From: Sulfurivirga sp.
GTDB lineage: Bacteria; Pseudomonadota; Gammaproteobacteria; Thiomicrospirales; Thiomicrospiraceae
NCBI RefSeq assembly: GCF_015490265.1
Contig: NZ_WFYD01000020.1
Coordinates: forward strand, 1 to 37,920
DNA: 37,920 nucleotides
Reading direction: 5' to 3'
In this document: positions 18,889 through 31,631 of the stretch, piece after piece
Numbering within the stretch: the stretch's first letter is position 1
Layout of the letters: each line of letters opens with the position of its first letter
Program-made: the position numbers and the translations under genes
Notes under the pieces: generated by a model
What the model was told of the DNA's origin: nothing
Databases searched by the model: none
The model's input: the letters and a program-made list of their open reading frames with translations, nothing else

Positions 18889-20342
18889 TCACCGGGGCGA
18901 ATGCTCAGGTTATAGCGGCTGCGGTTGTAGGCATAGAGTGCGTAGAGCGCCAACGCCACGCCGACGGCGATCCAGCGGTGCAGCGAGGACTCCACCAGAT
19001 TGGAGGCAAACACGATCAGCACGCCCACCGGCGCGATATAGCGCAGATCACGGATGAACAGCGCGTCGCCCACCAGGCCCAGATCGAAAGTCTTGCGCCG
19101 CACTGCGGCGGGAATGACCCAGGCCATGAACACGGCCATCAGCATGCCGCCCAGCGGCAGCATGATGTTGGCGGTGACAAAATCCAGACTGTCGAAGAAG
19201 GTCCTGCCCGGCAGCAGATGAACGTCCTTCCACGCATTGAAAGACAGCACGGTGCCGATGCCCGCCAGCCATACCAGCGCCCCCAGCAGCAGGGTGGCTC
19301 TGATGCGGCTCATGCGCCAGTTCTGCTCCAGCCAGCTGACCGCCGGCTCGATCAGGGAGATGGCGGAGCTGAGCGCCGCCAGCACCACCAGAAAGAAGAA
19401 CAGCGTGCCCCAGAACCAGCCGCCGGACATCTGACCGAAAGCCACCGGTAGCGTCTGGAACAGCAGCCCCGGCCCTGCGCCCGGCTCCAGACCGTTGCCG
19501 AACACCACGGTGAAGATGACCACCCCGGCCAGCAATGCCACCGCCGTGTCGGCAAACACGATCCACAGGGAGGCGCGGGTAATGCTGTAGCCTTCGGGCA
19601 GGTAGGAGCCATAGACCATCATGGCCCCCATGCCGATGCTCAGGGTGAAGAAGGCATGCCCCATGGCGATCAGCACCGCCTCCCATGTCAGCTTGCTGAA
19701 ATCGGGCGCGAACAGAAAACGCAGGCTGTCACCGAAGCTGTTCTGTGCCGCCGACCAGCCCACCAGCACCAACAGGATGAGAAACAGCAGCGGCATCATG
19801 AAGTTGACCGCCTTCTCAAGGCCCCCCTTGACGCCCTTGGCCACGATGGCCAGCGTCAGTCCTACCATGACGGTGTGCCAGAACAGCAGTGCCCAGGGGT
19901 TGGCGAGAAAGCCGGAAAAGTACTGCCCCACCGCTTCGCCGCTGATGCCGCGGAAACTTCCCTTGGCACTTTCCACAAAATAGTCCATGGCCCAGCCGGC
20001 GATGACAGTGTAGAAGGAGAGGATCAGCAGACCGGCCAGCACTCCGTTGAGACCCAGCAGGCTCCACAGGGGCGAGGCGCGGAAATCCGCCGCCAGATTG
20101 GCCATGGCCTGAGGCGGGTTGGCCCGACCCAACCGCCCCAGCCCCACCTCGGACATGAGCACGGGCAGACCGATGAGCGCCACACACAGCAGATAGACCA
20201 GCACGAAGGCGCCACCACCATTCTCACCGGTGATGTAGGGAAACTTCCAGATGTTGCCCAAACCCACGGCCGATCCGACCGCGGCCAGAATGAACACTTT
20301 CTGGGACGACCACTGCGGCTTGCTCAGTTCAATCGCGCTCAT
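18885..20342 (-). CDS. Sodium-dependent transporter, NSS (SNF) family
   Basis: 485 residues with 11-12 hydrophobic segments. The first helices carry the family signature AAVGSAVGLGNIWKFPYITGENGGGAF, whose unwound part binds sodium and substrate in LeuT-type transporters. The ASLWIVFADTAVALLAGVVIF stretch fits the TM7 region. Family members import amino acids, often tryptophan, leucine or other hydrophobic ones, with sodium; the substrate cannot be read from sequence here. The start at 20342 is favoured by GGTGAGGG upstream; a GTG 12 bases earlier is possible. It diverges from murB across 60 bases and is followed by hflK. No terminator is visible at its end, so read-through into hflK is possible. 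Confidence 0.93.
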   Translation of the reverse strand: MSAIELSKPQWSSQKVFILAAVGSAVGLGNIWKFPYITGENGGGAFVLVYLLCVALIGLPVLMSEVGLGRLGRANPPQAMANLAADFRASPLWSLLGLNGVLAGLLILSFYTVIAGWAMDYFVESAKGSFRGISGEAVGQYFSGFLANPWALLFWHTVMVGLTLAIVAKGVKGGLEKAVNFMMPLLFLILLVLVGWSAAQNSFGDSLRFLFAPDFSKLTWEAVLIAMGHAFFTLSIGMGAMMVYGSYLPEGYSITRASLWIVFADTAVALLAGVVIFTVVFGNGLEPGAGPGLLFQTLPVAFGQMSGGWFWGTLFFFLVVLAALSSAISLIEPAVSWLEQNWRMSRIRATLLLGALVWLAGIGTVLSFNAWKDVHLLPGRTFFDSLDFVTANIMLPLGGMLMAVFMAWVIPAAVRRKTFDLGLVGDALFIRDLRYIAPVGVLIVFASNLVESSLHRWIAVGVALALYALYAYNRSRYNLSIRPGE

Positions 20343-20402
20343 GACTGCCCTCACCCCGGTAAAATAGACACGATTTCACAATTATATTGCTTCGGGCCCA
20401 CC

Positions 20403-21431
20403 ATGCACATTCAGGCGCACGTTTCCCTGAAAGAAGACACCACCTTTCATGTCCCCGCCACGGCACGCTATCTGGTGGAGATCGACAAGCAGAGTGACAT
20501 CCGCGCCCTGCGTTCCGATCCCGTGCTGGCGGTGCTGCCCTGGCATGTGCTGGGCGCAGGCAGCAATGTGCTGCTCACCCATGACATTGATGGAGTGGTG
20601 CTGCGCAACCGCTATCAGCAGATCCGCCTGGTCAAGGAGGACGAGACCTCGGTCTGGCTGTCCGTGGGCGGCGGGCTCAACTGGGATACCTTCGTGCGCC
20701 ACACGGTGGAACAGGGCCTCTGGGGGCTGGAGAATCTGGCTGCCATTCCGGGCACGGTGGGTGCGGCACCGGTGCAGAACATCGGCGCCTATGGTACCGA
20801 GGTGCAGGACGCCATCACCCGGGTGCAGGCGCTGCACCTGCTTACCGGAGAACGGCACGAGTTCCGCAACGCCGAGTGCGAATTCGGCTACCGCACCAGC
20901 GTGTTCAAGGGGCGGCTGAAGGGCCAGTACATCATCCACCGGGTCACTTTCCGGCTTCGGAAGCTGGCCCATGGTCACCCCAACCTGATGTACGACAGCG
21001 TGCGCGAACGGCTTGTCGGCAAGGACGAAAAACAGCTCACGCCGCTGGACATCTACGAGGCCGTCAGCGCCATACGCGCAGAAAGGCTGCCGGACCCGAA
21101 ACAGGAAGGCAACGCCGGCAGCTTCTTCAAGAACCCGGAAGTGGATGCCGACTATTTCCATCAGTTGCAGCAGAAGTGGCCCGACATCCCTCACCACCAG
21201 CTGGTGGACGGCAGCTACAAGATTCCCGCCGCATGGCTGATCGAAGCCTGCGGCTGGAAGGGCCGCTGCCTGTCGGGCACGGATGCCTGCGTGTCATCAC
21301 GCCACGCGCTGGTGCTGATCAACCGGGGTCAGGCCACCGGCGCGCAGATTCTTCAGCTCGCCGAAGCGATCCAGACAGATGTCAACCACACCTTCGGCAT
21401 CCATCTGGAGCCGGAAGTGATCATCCTCTGA
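20403..21431 (+). CDS. murB: UDP-N-acetylenolpyruvoylglucosamine reductase MurB
   Basis: 342 residues, the same length as E. coli MurB. This FAD enzyme reduces UDP-GlcNAc-enolpyruvate to UDP-MurNAc with NADPH in peptidoglycan synthesis. FAD-binding features are LGAGSNVLLT, LENLAAIPGTVGAAPVQNIGAYG (residues ~108-130) and FGYRTSVFK. The catalytic serine is in NAGSFFKNP (about residue 240), and the catalytic Glu is near the C-terminus in LEPEV. It belongs to the E. coli-like type I group. The frame is open far upstream, but only because the antisense of the symporter gene has no stops. The ribosome binding site is poor, so low translation or an unusual leader is possible. It converges on the thioredoxin-like gene with two bases between. 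Confidence 0.96.
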   Translation: MHIQAHVSLKEDTTFHVPATARYLVEIDKQSDIRALRSDPVLAVLPWHVLGAGSNVLLTHDIDGVVLRNRYQQIRLVKEDETSVWLSVGGGLNWDTFVRHTVEQGLWGLENLAAIPGTVGAAPVQNIGAYGTEVQDAITRVQALHLLTGERHEFRNAECEFGYRTSVFKGRLKGQYIIHRVTFRLRKLAHGHPNLMYDSVRERLVGKDEKQLTPLDIYEAVSAIRAERLPDPKQEGNAGSFFKNPEVDADYFHQLQQKWPDIPHHQLVDGSYKIPAAWLIEACGWKGRCLSGTDACVSSRHALVLINRGQATGAQILQLAEAIQTDVNHTFGIHLEPEVIIL

Positions 21432-21433
21432 AA

Positions 21434-21745
21434 TCAATTACCAAACATCAGCGCATAGGGGCGTGCCAGCGCCTGCCCCACTTCGGCCAGACTGAAGGCA
21501 CGCACCCACTCCCCCGCCTTCTGACCGGCAAACCAGGCGCGTGCCACCGGCAGGCTGAACACCCCATGCTGCGCGCAGACATCCGTGACCGCTTCGCAGT
21601 CCACATACACAAAGCGCATGCGCGGAAAACGCTCGGCCACCATCGCCTCCAGCCTGGGACGAATGGCATGACACACGTTGCAATGCGCGCCGCCGAACAG
21701 TACGAACAGCGCTTCTTCCTGTTGGATCAGTTCTTCCAGATTCAT
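21434..21745 (-). CDS. Thioredoxin-like protein with CNVC active site
   Basis: 103 residues. A thioredoxin fold is indicated by the hydrophobic strand ALFVLFGG, the active site AHCNVCHAIRP with cysteines at residues 22 and 25, the strand RFVYVDCEAV, and a FSLPVARAWFAG segment with the cis-proline. No signal peptide is present, so it is cytoplasmic. A strong AGGAGGT ribosome binding site lies six bases upstream of the start. It overlaps the fructokinase stop by four bases (ATGA), so the two are translationally coupled; in-frame codons further upstream belong to the fructokinase gene. The CxxC dipeptide NV differs from GP of thioredoxin and suggests a distinct redox potential. Specific partner unknown. 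Confidence 0.88.
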   Translation of the reverse strand: MNLEELIQQEEALFVLFGGAHCNVCHAIRPRLEAMVAERFPRMRFVYVDCEAVTDVCAQHGVFSLPVARAWFAGQKAGEWVRAFSLAEVGQALARPYALMFGN

Positions 21746-22686
21746 CCTGTCACCTCCTGCTGAGCGCCCAGCCAGGCCGCGCCACGCACGCCGCTGCTGT
21801 CGCCATATATGGGCGGCACAAGACGTGTATCCACCCTGTCGCTGAACACCCAGTGCTCCCACAGCTGCGGCACCCGCTCATAGAGCAGAGAAATGTTGGA
21901 CAGGCCGCCGCCCAGCACGATCACCTCCGGATCAAAGAGGTTGATGACACTGGCCAGCCCCTTGGCCAACCAGACACAGTAGCGCTCAAGGTGGGCAACG
22001 GCCTGCTCGTCACCCGCTTCCGCCAGAGCGGCAATCTTCCGCGCCGTGAGCATCCGTCCGGAGACGGCGGAAAAATGGCGCGTCATCCCCGGCCCGGAAA
22101 GAAAGGTCTCAATGCAACCGTGCAGGCCACAGTAGCACGGCATGGCCTCATCATCCGCCTCCGCCCACGGCAGAGGGTTGTGACCCCATTCTCCGGCAAT
22201 GGCATTGATGCCGGTGATCACCTGTCCCCGAAAGATCAACCCGCCGCCACAGCCCGTGCCGATAATGACGCCGAAGACGCTTTCCGCACCCGCACCGGCC
22301 CCGTCGGTGGCCTCGCTCAGAGCAAAGCAGTTGGCATCATTCTCGATGGCAACCGTCCGGCCAAGCGCCCGCTCCAGATCCCTCTTGAGATCCTCGCCGA
22401 TCAGCCAGGTGGAATTGGCGTTCTTGACCCGACCCGTGCTGCGTGACAGCGCACCCGGAATGCCCACCCCGACCGTGGCCCGCGTGTCCAGCGACTGTTC
22501 TGCCTGATGCACCATGGAAACGATATTGTCCACCGTGGCCGCATAATCCCCCTGCGGTGTCGGGGTACGGAAGCGCAGCAGCTCCCGGCCGTCACGCAGC
22601 GCGATCAGCTCCGTCTTGGTACCGCCCAGATCAATGCCAATGTTTACTCTGCCCGGAACATGCCCGCTTCGATCGACTTGAGCCAC
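21742..22686 (-). CDS. mak: ROK-family sugar kinase, Mak-type fructokinase
   Basis: 314 residues. It matches E. coli Mak (manno(fructo)kinase) closely through NIGIDLGGTKTELIAL (phosphate-binding), KNANSTWLIGE, ENDANCFALSEA with the catalytic Asp, GEWGHNPLPW, and the ROK zinc motif CYCGLHGCIETF. It phosphorylates fructose or mannose with ATP; glucose or GlcNAc activity cannot be excluded. The start is a GTG at 22686 that lies 43 bases inside the upstream DUF455 gene. A near-ideal GAGGAGGAG ribosome binding site, itself within the DUF455 codons, supports it. No ATG exists between there and the conserved NIGIDLGG segment. That adds about 14 residues before the usual N-terminus. Coupled to the thioredoxin-like gene downstream. 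Confidence 0.88.
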   Translation of the reverse strand: MAQVDRSGHVPGRVNIGIDLGGTKTELIALRDGRELLRFRTPTPQGDYAATVDNIVSMVHQAEQSLDTRATVGVGIPGALSRSTGRVKNANSTWLIGEDLKRDLERALGRTVAIENDANCFALSEATDGAGAGAESVFGVIIGTGCGGGLIFRGQVITGINAIAGEWGHNPLPWAEADDEAMPCYCGLHGCIETFLSGPGMTRHFSAVSGRMLTARKIAALAEAGDEQAVAHLERYCVWLAKGLASVINLFDPEVIVLGGGLSNISLLYERVPQLWEHWVFSDRVDTRLVPPIYGDSSGVRGAAWLGAQQEVTG

Positions 22687-23462
22687 TCGATCTCCTCCTC
22701 GGAAAAGCCGGCCTCCCGCCGCGCCTCATAGTTGAACGGCCCGGACAGGTTGCCGTGGAAATACTCATCCACGATCGCCTGAAAGGTGGTGAACGGATTG
22801 ATCCCGCGCTGTGCGCACAGCCAGCGGAACCAGCGGGTGCCCACCGCCACATGCCCCACCTCGTCCCGCAGCAGGATCTTGAGAATCTCCACGCCGCGAC
22901 GGTCACCGATGGCGCGCAGCTTCTTCATCATTCCGGGTGTCACGTCCAGTCCACGCGCCTCCAGCGTGCGCGGCACCATGGCCATGCGCACCAGCGGGTC
23001 ATGATCGGTTTCGTAGGTGGTCAGCCACAGGCCGTTGTGAGCCGGGAAATCACCATATTCATACCCCAGCTGATTGAGATGCTCACGCACGATCTGAAAA
23101 TGATAGGCCTCCTCACAGGCTACACCCAGCCACTCGAAATAGTAGTCCCGCGGCATGTCCTGAAAGCGGTAGACGGCATCCAGCGCCAGATTGACCGCAT
23201 TGAACTCGATATGGGCAATGGCGTGCATCAGCGCCGCGTGCCCCTCCCGACTGCCAAGACGCCGTTTGGGCAGCTGCCGCGGCGGCACCAGCTCCGGTTT
23301 CGCAGGTCGCCCCGGATCCGGCACGCGCACGATGGTATCGGTCGGCGTCAGCGAAAGCCGGTCGCTGCTCCAGTCCTCCTGCAGCCGGGACAGCAGCGTC
23401 ACCTTCTCATCCAGATCGGACGCCATCAGACAGGCAAAGGTGCGTTCAAACAGCGAATCCAC
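22644..23462 (-). CDS. DUF455 family ferritin-like protein
   Basis: About 272 residues. It has the DUF455 pattern: a variable N-terminus, a PGRPAKPELVPP linker, then a ferritin-like four-helix bundle with candidate metal ligands in HAIAHIEFNAVNLALDA, CEEAYHF and RDEVGHVAVG. Such proteins are predicted di-iron carboxylate oxidases or hydroxylases related to MiaE-like enzymes, with no settled substrate. I start it at the GTG at 23462, with GGGGAGA seven bases upstream; a TTG at 23477 would sit within that ribosome binding site. Its 3' end overlaps the fructokinase start by 43 bases, so these are one operon. An intrinsic terminator lies immediately upstream of the start, so its promoter is not obvious. 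Confidence 0.88.
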   Translation of the reverse strand: MDSLFERTFACLMASDLDEKVTLLSRLQEDWSSDRLSLTPTDTIVRVPDPGRPAKPELVPPRQLPKRRLGSREGHAALMHAIAHIEFNAVNLALDAVYRFQDMPRDYYFEWLGVACEEAYHFQIVREHLNQLGYEYGDFPAHNGLWLTTYETDHDPLVRMAMVPRTLEARGLDVTPGMMKKLRAIGDRRGVEILKILLRDEVGHVAVGTRWFRWLCAQRGINPFTTFQAIVDEYFHGNLSGPFNYEARREAGFSEEEIEWLKSIEAGMFRAE

Positions 23463-23481
23463 AGACGCTCTCCCCAAACGA

Positions 23482-23506
23482 AAAAGCCGGGCAACCGCCC
23501 GGCTTT
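23482..23506 (-). terminator. Intrinsic terminator of the small secreted protein gene
   Basis: AAAAGCCGGGC-AACC-GCCCGGCTTTT, an 11-bp stem with a T-run on the minus strand. It lies between the stop codon at 23530 and the DUF455 start. Confidence 0.88.
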
Positions 23507-23529
23507 TCAGACAACCTGCAAATCAGGTC

Positions 23530-23964
23530 TTAACGCCACTCGGCAGGAATCTTGCCCTGCTTTTCCATGGCATCCAGACGCGCGCCCGGATCACCACCGT
23601 ACCAGGCATTCTGCAGGAAACGCACGCCACGGCCCTGCATGGCGTCAACTGCTTCCCACAGCTTGGACCACTTGACGCGCTCCTCACCGGTCATGAACTT
23701 GTAGGGATTGTGGGTGTTCTTGGCCGGATCAACGCCAGCACGCTTCATGGCCGCCACTTCCATCTTGGTCAGCTCGGCCTTGCAGCTGGCCAGCAGCTGC
23801 TCGTCAACATTGTCAGCAGCCTTGCGACCTTCCTTCTTGGCCGCTTCGATCAGCTTCTCACCTTCAGTAATGCACTTGTCATACTGAGAGTCGCCCGCCT
23901 GTGCGTTTACAGCCGCCAGTGCGAAGGCCGCCGCAAACAGAGCTTTAAGGGTCAGCTTTTTCAT
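23530..23964 (-). CDS. Small exported protein of unknown function
   Basis: 144 residues. The N-terminus MKKLTLKALFAAAFALAAVNAQA is a textbook signal peptide with cleavage expected after AQA (about residue 23). The mature part is charged and helical, with two cysteines (DKCITEGEKL and ASCKAEL) that could form a disulfide in the periplasm. It ends VRFLQNAWYGGDPGARLDAMEKQGKIPAEWR. I recognise no domain, and no haem CxxCH is present. GGAGAG six bases before the ATG at 23964 decides the start over a TTG 12 bases earlier. It has its own terminator and about 110 bases of upstream non-coding DNA, so it is probably a single-gene unit. Confidence 0.75.
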   Translation of the reverse strand: MKKLTLKALFAAAFALAAVNAQAGDSQYDKCITEGEKLIEAAKKEGRKAADNVDEQLLASCKAELTKMEVAAMKRAGVDPAKNTHNPYKFMTGEERVKWSKLWEAVDAMQGRGVRFLQNAWYGGDPGARLDAMEKQGKIPAEWR

Positions 23965-24074
23965 GCATCTCTCCAAATCTTGCTGGGTTAAAGTCGCCTG
24001 AACCGTGTCTCGGTAATTGTGCGTCTTTTAATCAACGAATGCAAGCAGATGGATATTCAAAAATCATTAACTGC

Positions 24075-24512
24075 TTATAAAGTCCGTTTATCCGGTTCTG
24101 ACATCCCGCGCAACCAGCTGATCAACCAAACGCCCTGCAACAGCACGCCGGCAAGATAGAGCGCCTGCGCCATGCCGTGCCAGCTCATGAAAGCCTGTCG
24201 GGACGGCCCGTCCGGCCAGTCAGGCGCCAGCTTGAGCGCATGCATCTGCGGTTCCACATACATCAGCAGCACAAGCTGAAGGAGGAAGACCGCCAGTGCG
24301 AACCCGCGCCGCACACCCGGCTCAAGAAAGGCGGCCATCATCAGCAGCAGGCAGGTGGCCCACTCAATCCAGTGGAGCAGGTCACCGGCCAGCTCACCGG
24401 CTGTCACGCCGTCCAGACGGGCGAACAGCAGCGGCGCCACGCCATAGGCCACCGCCAGCTGAGCGCCGAGCGAAAGCGCGACCAGCACAGCCGCCAGCCG
24501 CGTCCGCGCCAT
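24075..24512 (-). CDS. DUF4149 family membrane protein
   Basis: 145 residues with four hydrophobic segments, about residues 6-31, 46-63, 68-88 and 110-134. The GVAPLLFARLDG motif at the end of the first helix and the WHGMAQALYLAGVLLQ last helix fit DUF4149, a family related to eukaryotic TMEM205 and of unknown function. The start ATG shares its A with the greA stop codon (TGATG), a one-base overlap, so translation is coupled to greA. In related genomes the gene also follows greA. The loop between helices 3 and 4 contains EPQMHALKLAPDWPDG, likely periplasmic or cytoplasmic. Confidence 0.78.
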   Translation of the reverse strand: MARTRLAAVLVALSLGAQLAVAYGVAPLLFARLDGVTAGELAGDLLHWIEWATCLLLMMAAFLEPGVRRGFALAVFLLQLVLLMYVEPQMHALKLAPDWPDGPSRQAFMSWHGMAQALYLAGVLLQGVWLISWLRGMSEPDKRTL

Positions 24513-24991
24513 CAGATGTATTCCACCTTGACGATTTCGTAGTCGATGTTGCCACCGGGCGCCTCGACCGTCACCTCGTCTCCTTCCTCCTTGCCGATCA
24601 GCGCACGGGCGATGGGAGAACTGACGGAAATCTTGCCGTGGGCCAGATCAGCCTCTTCATCACCGACGATCTTGTAGACCACCTCCTCGTCAGTGTCGAG
24701 ATTGAGAAGATGCACGGTGGATCCGAAGACCACCCGGCCTTCCGGATTGAGCTTGGTCACATCGATGATCTGCGCGTTGGCCAGAATGCCCTCGATCTGG
24801 CGAATGCGCGCCTCGATCAGCCCCTGCTGCTCACGGGCGGCATGGTATTCGGCATTCTCCTTGAGGTCACCATGCTCACGCGCTTCGGCGATGGCCTGCG
24901 CGATGCGCGGGCGCTCTTCCTGCTTGAGCCGCTTGAGCTCTGCCTTGAGCTTGTCGGCACCCTCCTTGGTCAGCGGGTGTTTCTGGTTCAT
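24512..24991 (-). CDS. greA: Transcription elongation factor GreA
   Basis: 159 residues (E. coli 158). An N-terminal antiparallel coiled coil ([20 protein letters not shown] ... [20 protein letters not shown]) carries the acidic tip residues that enter the RNA polymerase secondary channel and stimulate cleavage of backtracked transcripts. A C-terminal FKBP-like domain ([12 protein letters not shown] ... [20 protein letters not shown]) follows. A GGGAGGAA ribosome binding site precedes the start. It follows carB but is separated from it by a terminator, as in pseudomonads where carB-greA is also the order. Confidence 0.97.
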   Translation of the reverse strand: MNQKHPLTKEGADKLKAELKRLKQEERPRIAQAIAEAREHGDLKENAEYHAAREQQGLIEARIRQIEGILANAQIIDVTKLNPEGRVVFGSTVHLLNLDTDEEVVYKIVGDEEADLAHGKISVSSPIARALIGKEEGDEVTVEAPGGNIDYEIVKVEYI

Positions 24992-25011
24992 CTTCGGGTT
25001 CCTCCCAATAC

Positions 25012-25047
25012 AAAAACACCGCGCCCCGCAGAGCGGGGCGCAGCGGT
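25012..25047 (-). terminator. Intrinsic terminator between carB and greA
   Basis: On the minus strand ACCGC-(TGC bulge)-GCCCCGC-TCT-GCGGGGC-GCGGT followed by GTTTTTG. It ends the carAB transcript 23 bases past carB; partial read-through would reach greA. Confidence 0.8.
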
Positions 25048-25069
25048 TACTTTTCTGTCGCCGGTTATT

Positions 25070-28285
<3,216 letters not shown>

Positions 28286-28294
28286 GTCGCTCTC

Positions 28295-29437
28295 TTACTG
28301 TTGGGCGCGATAGGCTTCCATATCGGCAATGAACTGATCGAACAGATAGGCCACATCATGGGGGCCGGGGCTGGCTTCCGGATGGCCCTGAAAGCTGAAG
28401 GCGGGGCGATCCTTGAGGCGGATGCCCTGCAGGCTGCCGTCGAACAGCGACTTGTGGGTCACCGCCACATTGTCCGGCAACGAGGCCTCATCCACGGCGA
28501 AGCCATGGTTCTGCGAGGTGATATAGACCCGGCCGCTTTCCAGATCCTGTACCGGATGGTTGGCGCCATGATGGCCGAACTTCATCTTCTCCGTGCGGGC
28601 ACCGGCCGCCAGAGACAGCAGCTGATGCCCCAGACAGATGCCGAACATGGGAATCCCCTTTTCCAGGAAGATGCGGATGGCGCGGATGGCGTAGTCGCAC
28701 GGTTCCGGATCGCCGGGGCCGTTGGAGAGGAACACACCGTCCGGATTCATGGCCAGCACCTCCTCCGCCGGAGTCTCGGCCGGCACCACCGTCAGACGGC
28801 AGCCCCGCTCCGCCAGCATGCGCAGAATGTTGCGCTTGACGCCGAAATCATAGGCCACCACATTGAAGCGGGCGGCGTCCTTGCGATCCACATACCCTTG
28901 ATTGAGACGCCACTCTCCTTCCGTCCACTCATAGGGTGCCTCCACGGTCACCTCCCGGGCCAGATCCATGCCCTTGAGGCCGGCAAAGGCGCGCGCTTTC
29001 TCCACCGCAGCTTCGGCATCCAGCGTCTCACCCGACTGAATGACGCCGTTCTGAGCGCCCTTTTCCCGCAGCAGCCGGGTCAGCTTGCGGGTATCGATCC
29101 CGGCAATCGCCACCACACCCTGCTCGGCCAGATACGCCTCAAGCGGCTTCTGCGCCCTGAAGTTGCTCATGCGCGGCGGCAGGTCCTTGATCACCAGCCC
29201 TGCGGCCATGATGCGCGCGGACTCCTCATCCTCGGAGTTGACGCCCACATTGCCGATGTGAGGATAGGTCAGCGTGACGATCTGACGGAAATAGGACGGG
29301 TCGGTCAGGATTTCCTGATAGCCGGTCATGGCGGTGTTGAACACCACCTCTCCGACCGTCTCCCCATCGGCCCCGATGGCCGTACCCCAGAATACGGTGC
29401 CGTCTTCCAACGCCAGCAGCGCTTTTCGCCGTGTCAT
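28295..29437 (-). CDS. carA: Carbamoyl-phosphate synthase small chain (glutamine amidotransferase)
   Basis: 380 residues (E. coli 382). The N-terminal CPSase_sm domain ([40 protein letters not shown]) precedes a class I glutamine amidotransferase domain with the nucleophile Cys268 in FGICLGHQL and the His/Glu pair in [13 protein letters not shown]. It hydrolyses glutamine and channels ammonia to CarB. It is first in carA-carB. Upstream is a leader of about 130 bases with a promoter, a short reading frame and a terminator-like hairpin (listed separately). The ribosome binding site is weak. The gene follows dapB, the gammaproteobacterial arrangement. Confidence 0.98.
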   Translation of the reverse strand: MTRRKALLALEDGTVFWGTAIGADGETVGEVVFNTAMTGYQEILTDPSYFRQIVTLTYPHIGNVGVNSEDEESARIMAAGLVIKDLPPRMSNFRAQKPLEAYLAEQGVVAIAGIDTRKLTRLLREKGAQNGVIQSGETLDAEAAVEKARAFAGLKGMDLAREVTVEAPYEWTEGEWRLNQGYVDRKDAARFNVVAYDFGVKRNILRMLAERGCRLTVVPAETPAEEVLAMNPDGVFLSNGPGDPEPCDYAIRAIRIFLEKGIPMFGICLGHQLLSLAAGARTEKMKFGHHGANHPVQDLESGRVYITSQNHGFAVDEASLPDNVAVTHKSLFDGSLQGIRLKDRPAFSFQGHPEASPGPHDVAYLFDQFIADMEAYRAQQ

Positions 29438-29478
29438 AGTGATGCTTCAGACCCCTGTCGTGGTAGGGATTCGGGCAC

Positions 29479-29515
29479 AAAAAACGGAGCGCAGCTCGTG
29501 AAGAACTGGCTCCGT
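29479..29515 (-). terminator. Terminator/attenuator in the carA leader
   Basis: On the minus strand ACGGAGC-CAG ... CTG-C-GCTCCGT is followed by TTTTTT. It lies 86 bases after the dapB stop but about 50 bases downstream of the predicted carA transcription start, so it should act on both dapB read-through and carA transcripts. Confidence 0.8.
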
Positions 29516-29539
29516 TCAGTGTGCGTCGCAATGGTTCAT
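29516..29539 (-). other. Possible 7-codon leader peptide of carAB
   Basis: ATG AAC CAT TGC GAC GCA CAC TGA encodes MNHCDAH. Its stop codon directly adjoins the 5' arm of the terminator hairpin, so a ribosome finishing it would block the hairpin. The ribosome binding site is weak, so translation is uncertain. Confidence 0.4.
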
Positions 29540-29574
29540 GCGCCCAAATCCGGATTAAGAATGAAATTGGGCGA

Positions 29575-29600
29575 ATTTTACAGTATGCGCCAATGGCTGT

Positions 29601-29603
<3 letters not shown>
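29575..29603 (-). promoter_or_regulatory. sigma70 promoter of carAB
   Basis: On the minus strand TAGACA (-35, 29598-29603) and TAAAAT (-10, 29575-29580) are 17 bases apart, each matching five of six. The first A at the expected start distance (about 29568) begins AATTTC, like the AATTTG start of E. coli pyrBI. The -35 overlaps the dapB stop codon. Confidence 0.65.
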
Positions 29604-30419
<816 letters not shown>

Positions 30420-31586
30420 TTACTCCCAGGGTGAAGTTTCATCCCGCTTGTCGCCCTTGTCCTCACGGCTGCTGAAGAACTGCTTGACCCGATCCCAGAA
30501 GGAGTGGGTCTCCGGGCTGTGGGTCTGGTGGCGCCCTTCCAGCGTCGCTTCGAACTTCTCCAGCAGCTCGCGCTGTTCCGCCGTCAGCTTGACGGGGGTT
30601 TCAATACGCACCGTGCACAGCAGGTCGCCCACACGGCTGGAACGCACCGAACGCACCCCCTTGCCCGCCAGCTTGAAAGTCTGGCCGCTCTGGGTGCCGG
30701 CGGGAATGGTCAGCAATGTGGTGGTGCCGTCCAGCGTGGGCACCTCCACCTTGCCGCCAAGGGCCGCGGTGGGGAAGCTGATGGGCAGCTCGCACAGCAG
30801 ATTGTTGCCCTCGCGGCGGAAGATGGGATGCGGCTTGACGAAGATGCGCACGTACAGGTCGCCCGCCGGGGCGCCGGGTTCGCCCGGCTCTCCCTCGCCC
30901 GCCAGCCGCACCCGGTCGCCACTGTCCACGCCCGCGGGGATCTTGACCGAGAGGGTCTTGAGCTTCTCCACCACGCCCTGCCCGTGGCAGGCGCGGCAGG
31001 GATCGGTTATGGTCCGGCCCGCGCCGTGACAGCTTGGGCAGGTCTGGCTGACCACGAAAAAGCCCTGCTGAATCTGCACCTTGCCGCTGCCGCCACAGGT
31101 GGCGCAGGTACGCACCGCATCCGGTCGTGCCGCGCCGCTGCCACCACACTCACTGCACGGCTCGTGGCGGGGAATGCGGATCTCCACCGTGCTGCCGAAG
31201 ACGGCCTGCTCCAGCGTAATCTCCAGGTCATACTGCAGGTCACGCCCAGGCCGCGGGCCGCTGCGGCGCCCGCCCCCGAAGATGTCGCCGAACAGGTCGT
31301 CGAAGATGTCGCTGAAGCCGCCGCCGAAACCGCCTCCGCCGCTGCCGGCGGCATTGGGATCCACGCCGGCGTGGCCGAACTGGTCATAGGCCGCCCGCTT
31401 CTGCGGGTCGGACAGCACCTCATAGGCCTCGGTAATCTCCTTGAAGCGCTCCTCGGCCTCCTTGTCGCCCGGATTGCGGTCCGGATGGTAGCGCATCGCC
31501 AGCTTGCGGTAGGCCTTCTTGATCTCCGCCTCGCTGGCGTTGCGGGAAATCTGCAGCACTTCGTAGTAACAGCGCTTGGTCGCCAT
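30420..31586 (-). CDS. dnaJ: Chaperone protein DnaJ
   Basis: 388 residues. The J domain (residues 1-70) has the HPD motif in [10 protein letters not shown] that stimulates the DnaK ATPase. A Gly/Phe-rich region ([26 protein letters not shown]) follows, then a zinc-binding region with four CxxCxGxG repeats: [24 protein letters not shown] and CRACHGQG. The C-terminal substrate-binding domains end FEATLEGR. The start at 31586 gives [12 protein letters not shown]; a longer frame to 31631 crosses the terminator and lacks sense. An intrinsic terminator separates it from dnaK. It directly abuts dapB. Confidence 0.97.
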   Translation of the reverse strand: MATKRCYYEVLQISRNASEAEIKKAYRKLAMRYHPDRNPGDKEAEERFKEITEAYEVLSDPQKRAAYDQFGHAGVDPNAAGSGGGGFGGGFSDIFDDLFGDIFGGGRRSGPRPGRDLQYDLEITLEQAVFGSTVEIRIPRHEPCSECGGSGAARPDAVRTCATCGGSGKVQIQQGFFVVSQTCPSCHGAGRTITDPCRACHGQGVVEKLKTLSVKIPAGVDSGDRVRLAGEGEPGEPGAPAGDLYVRIFVKPHPIFRREGNNLLCELPISFPTAALGGKVEVPTLDGTTTLLTIPAGTQSGQTFKLAGKGVRSVRSSRVGDLLCTVRIETPVKLTAEQRELLEKFEATLEGRHQTHSPETHSFWDRVKQFFSSREDKGDKRDETSPWE

Positions 31587-31631
31587 AGTCGGTCCGTGTT
31601 CCGTTGAAGCTCCTGCCTTGCGGCAGCCCAT

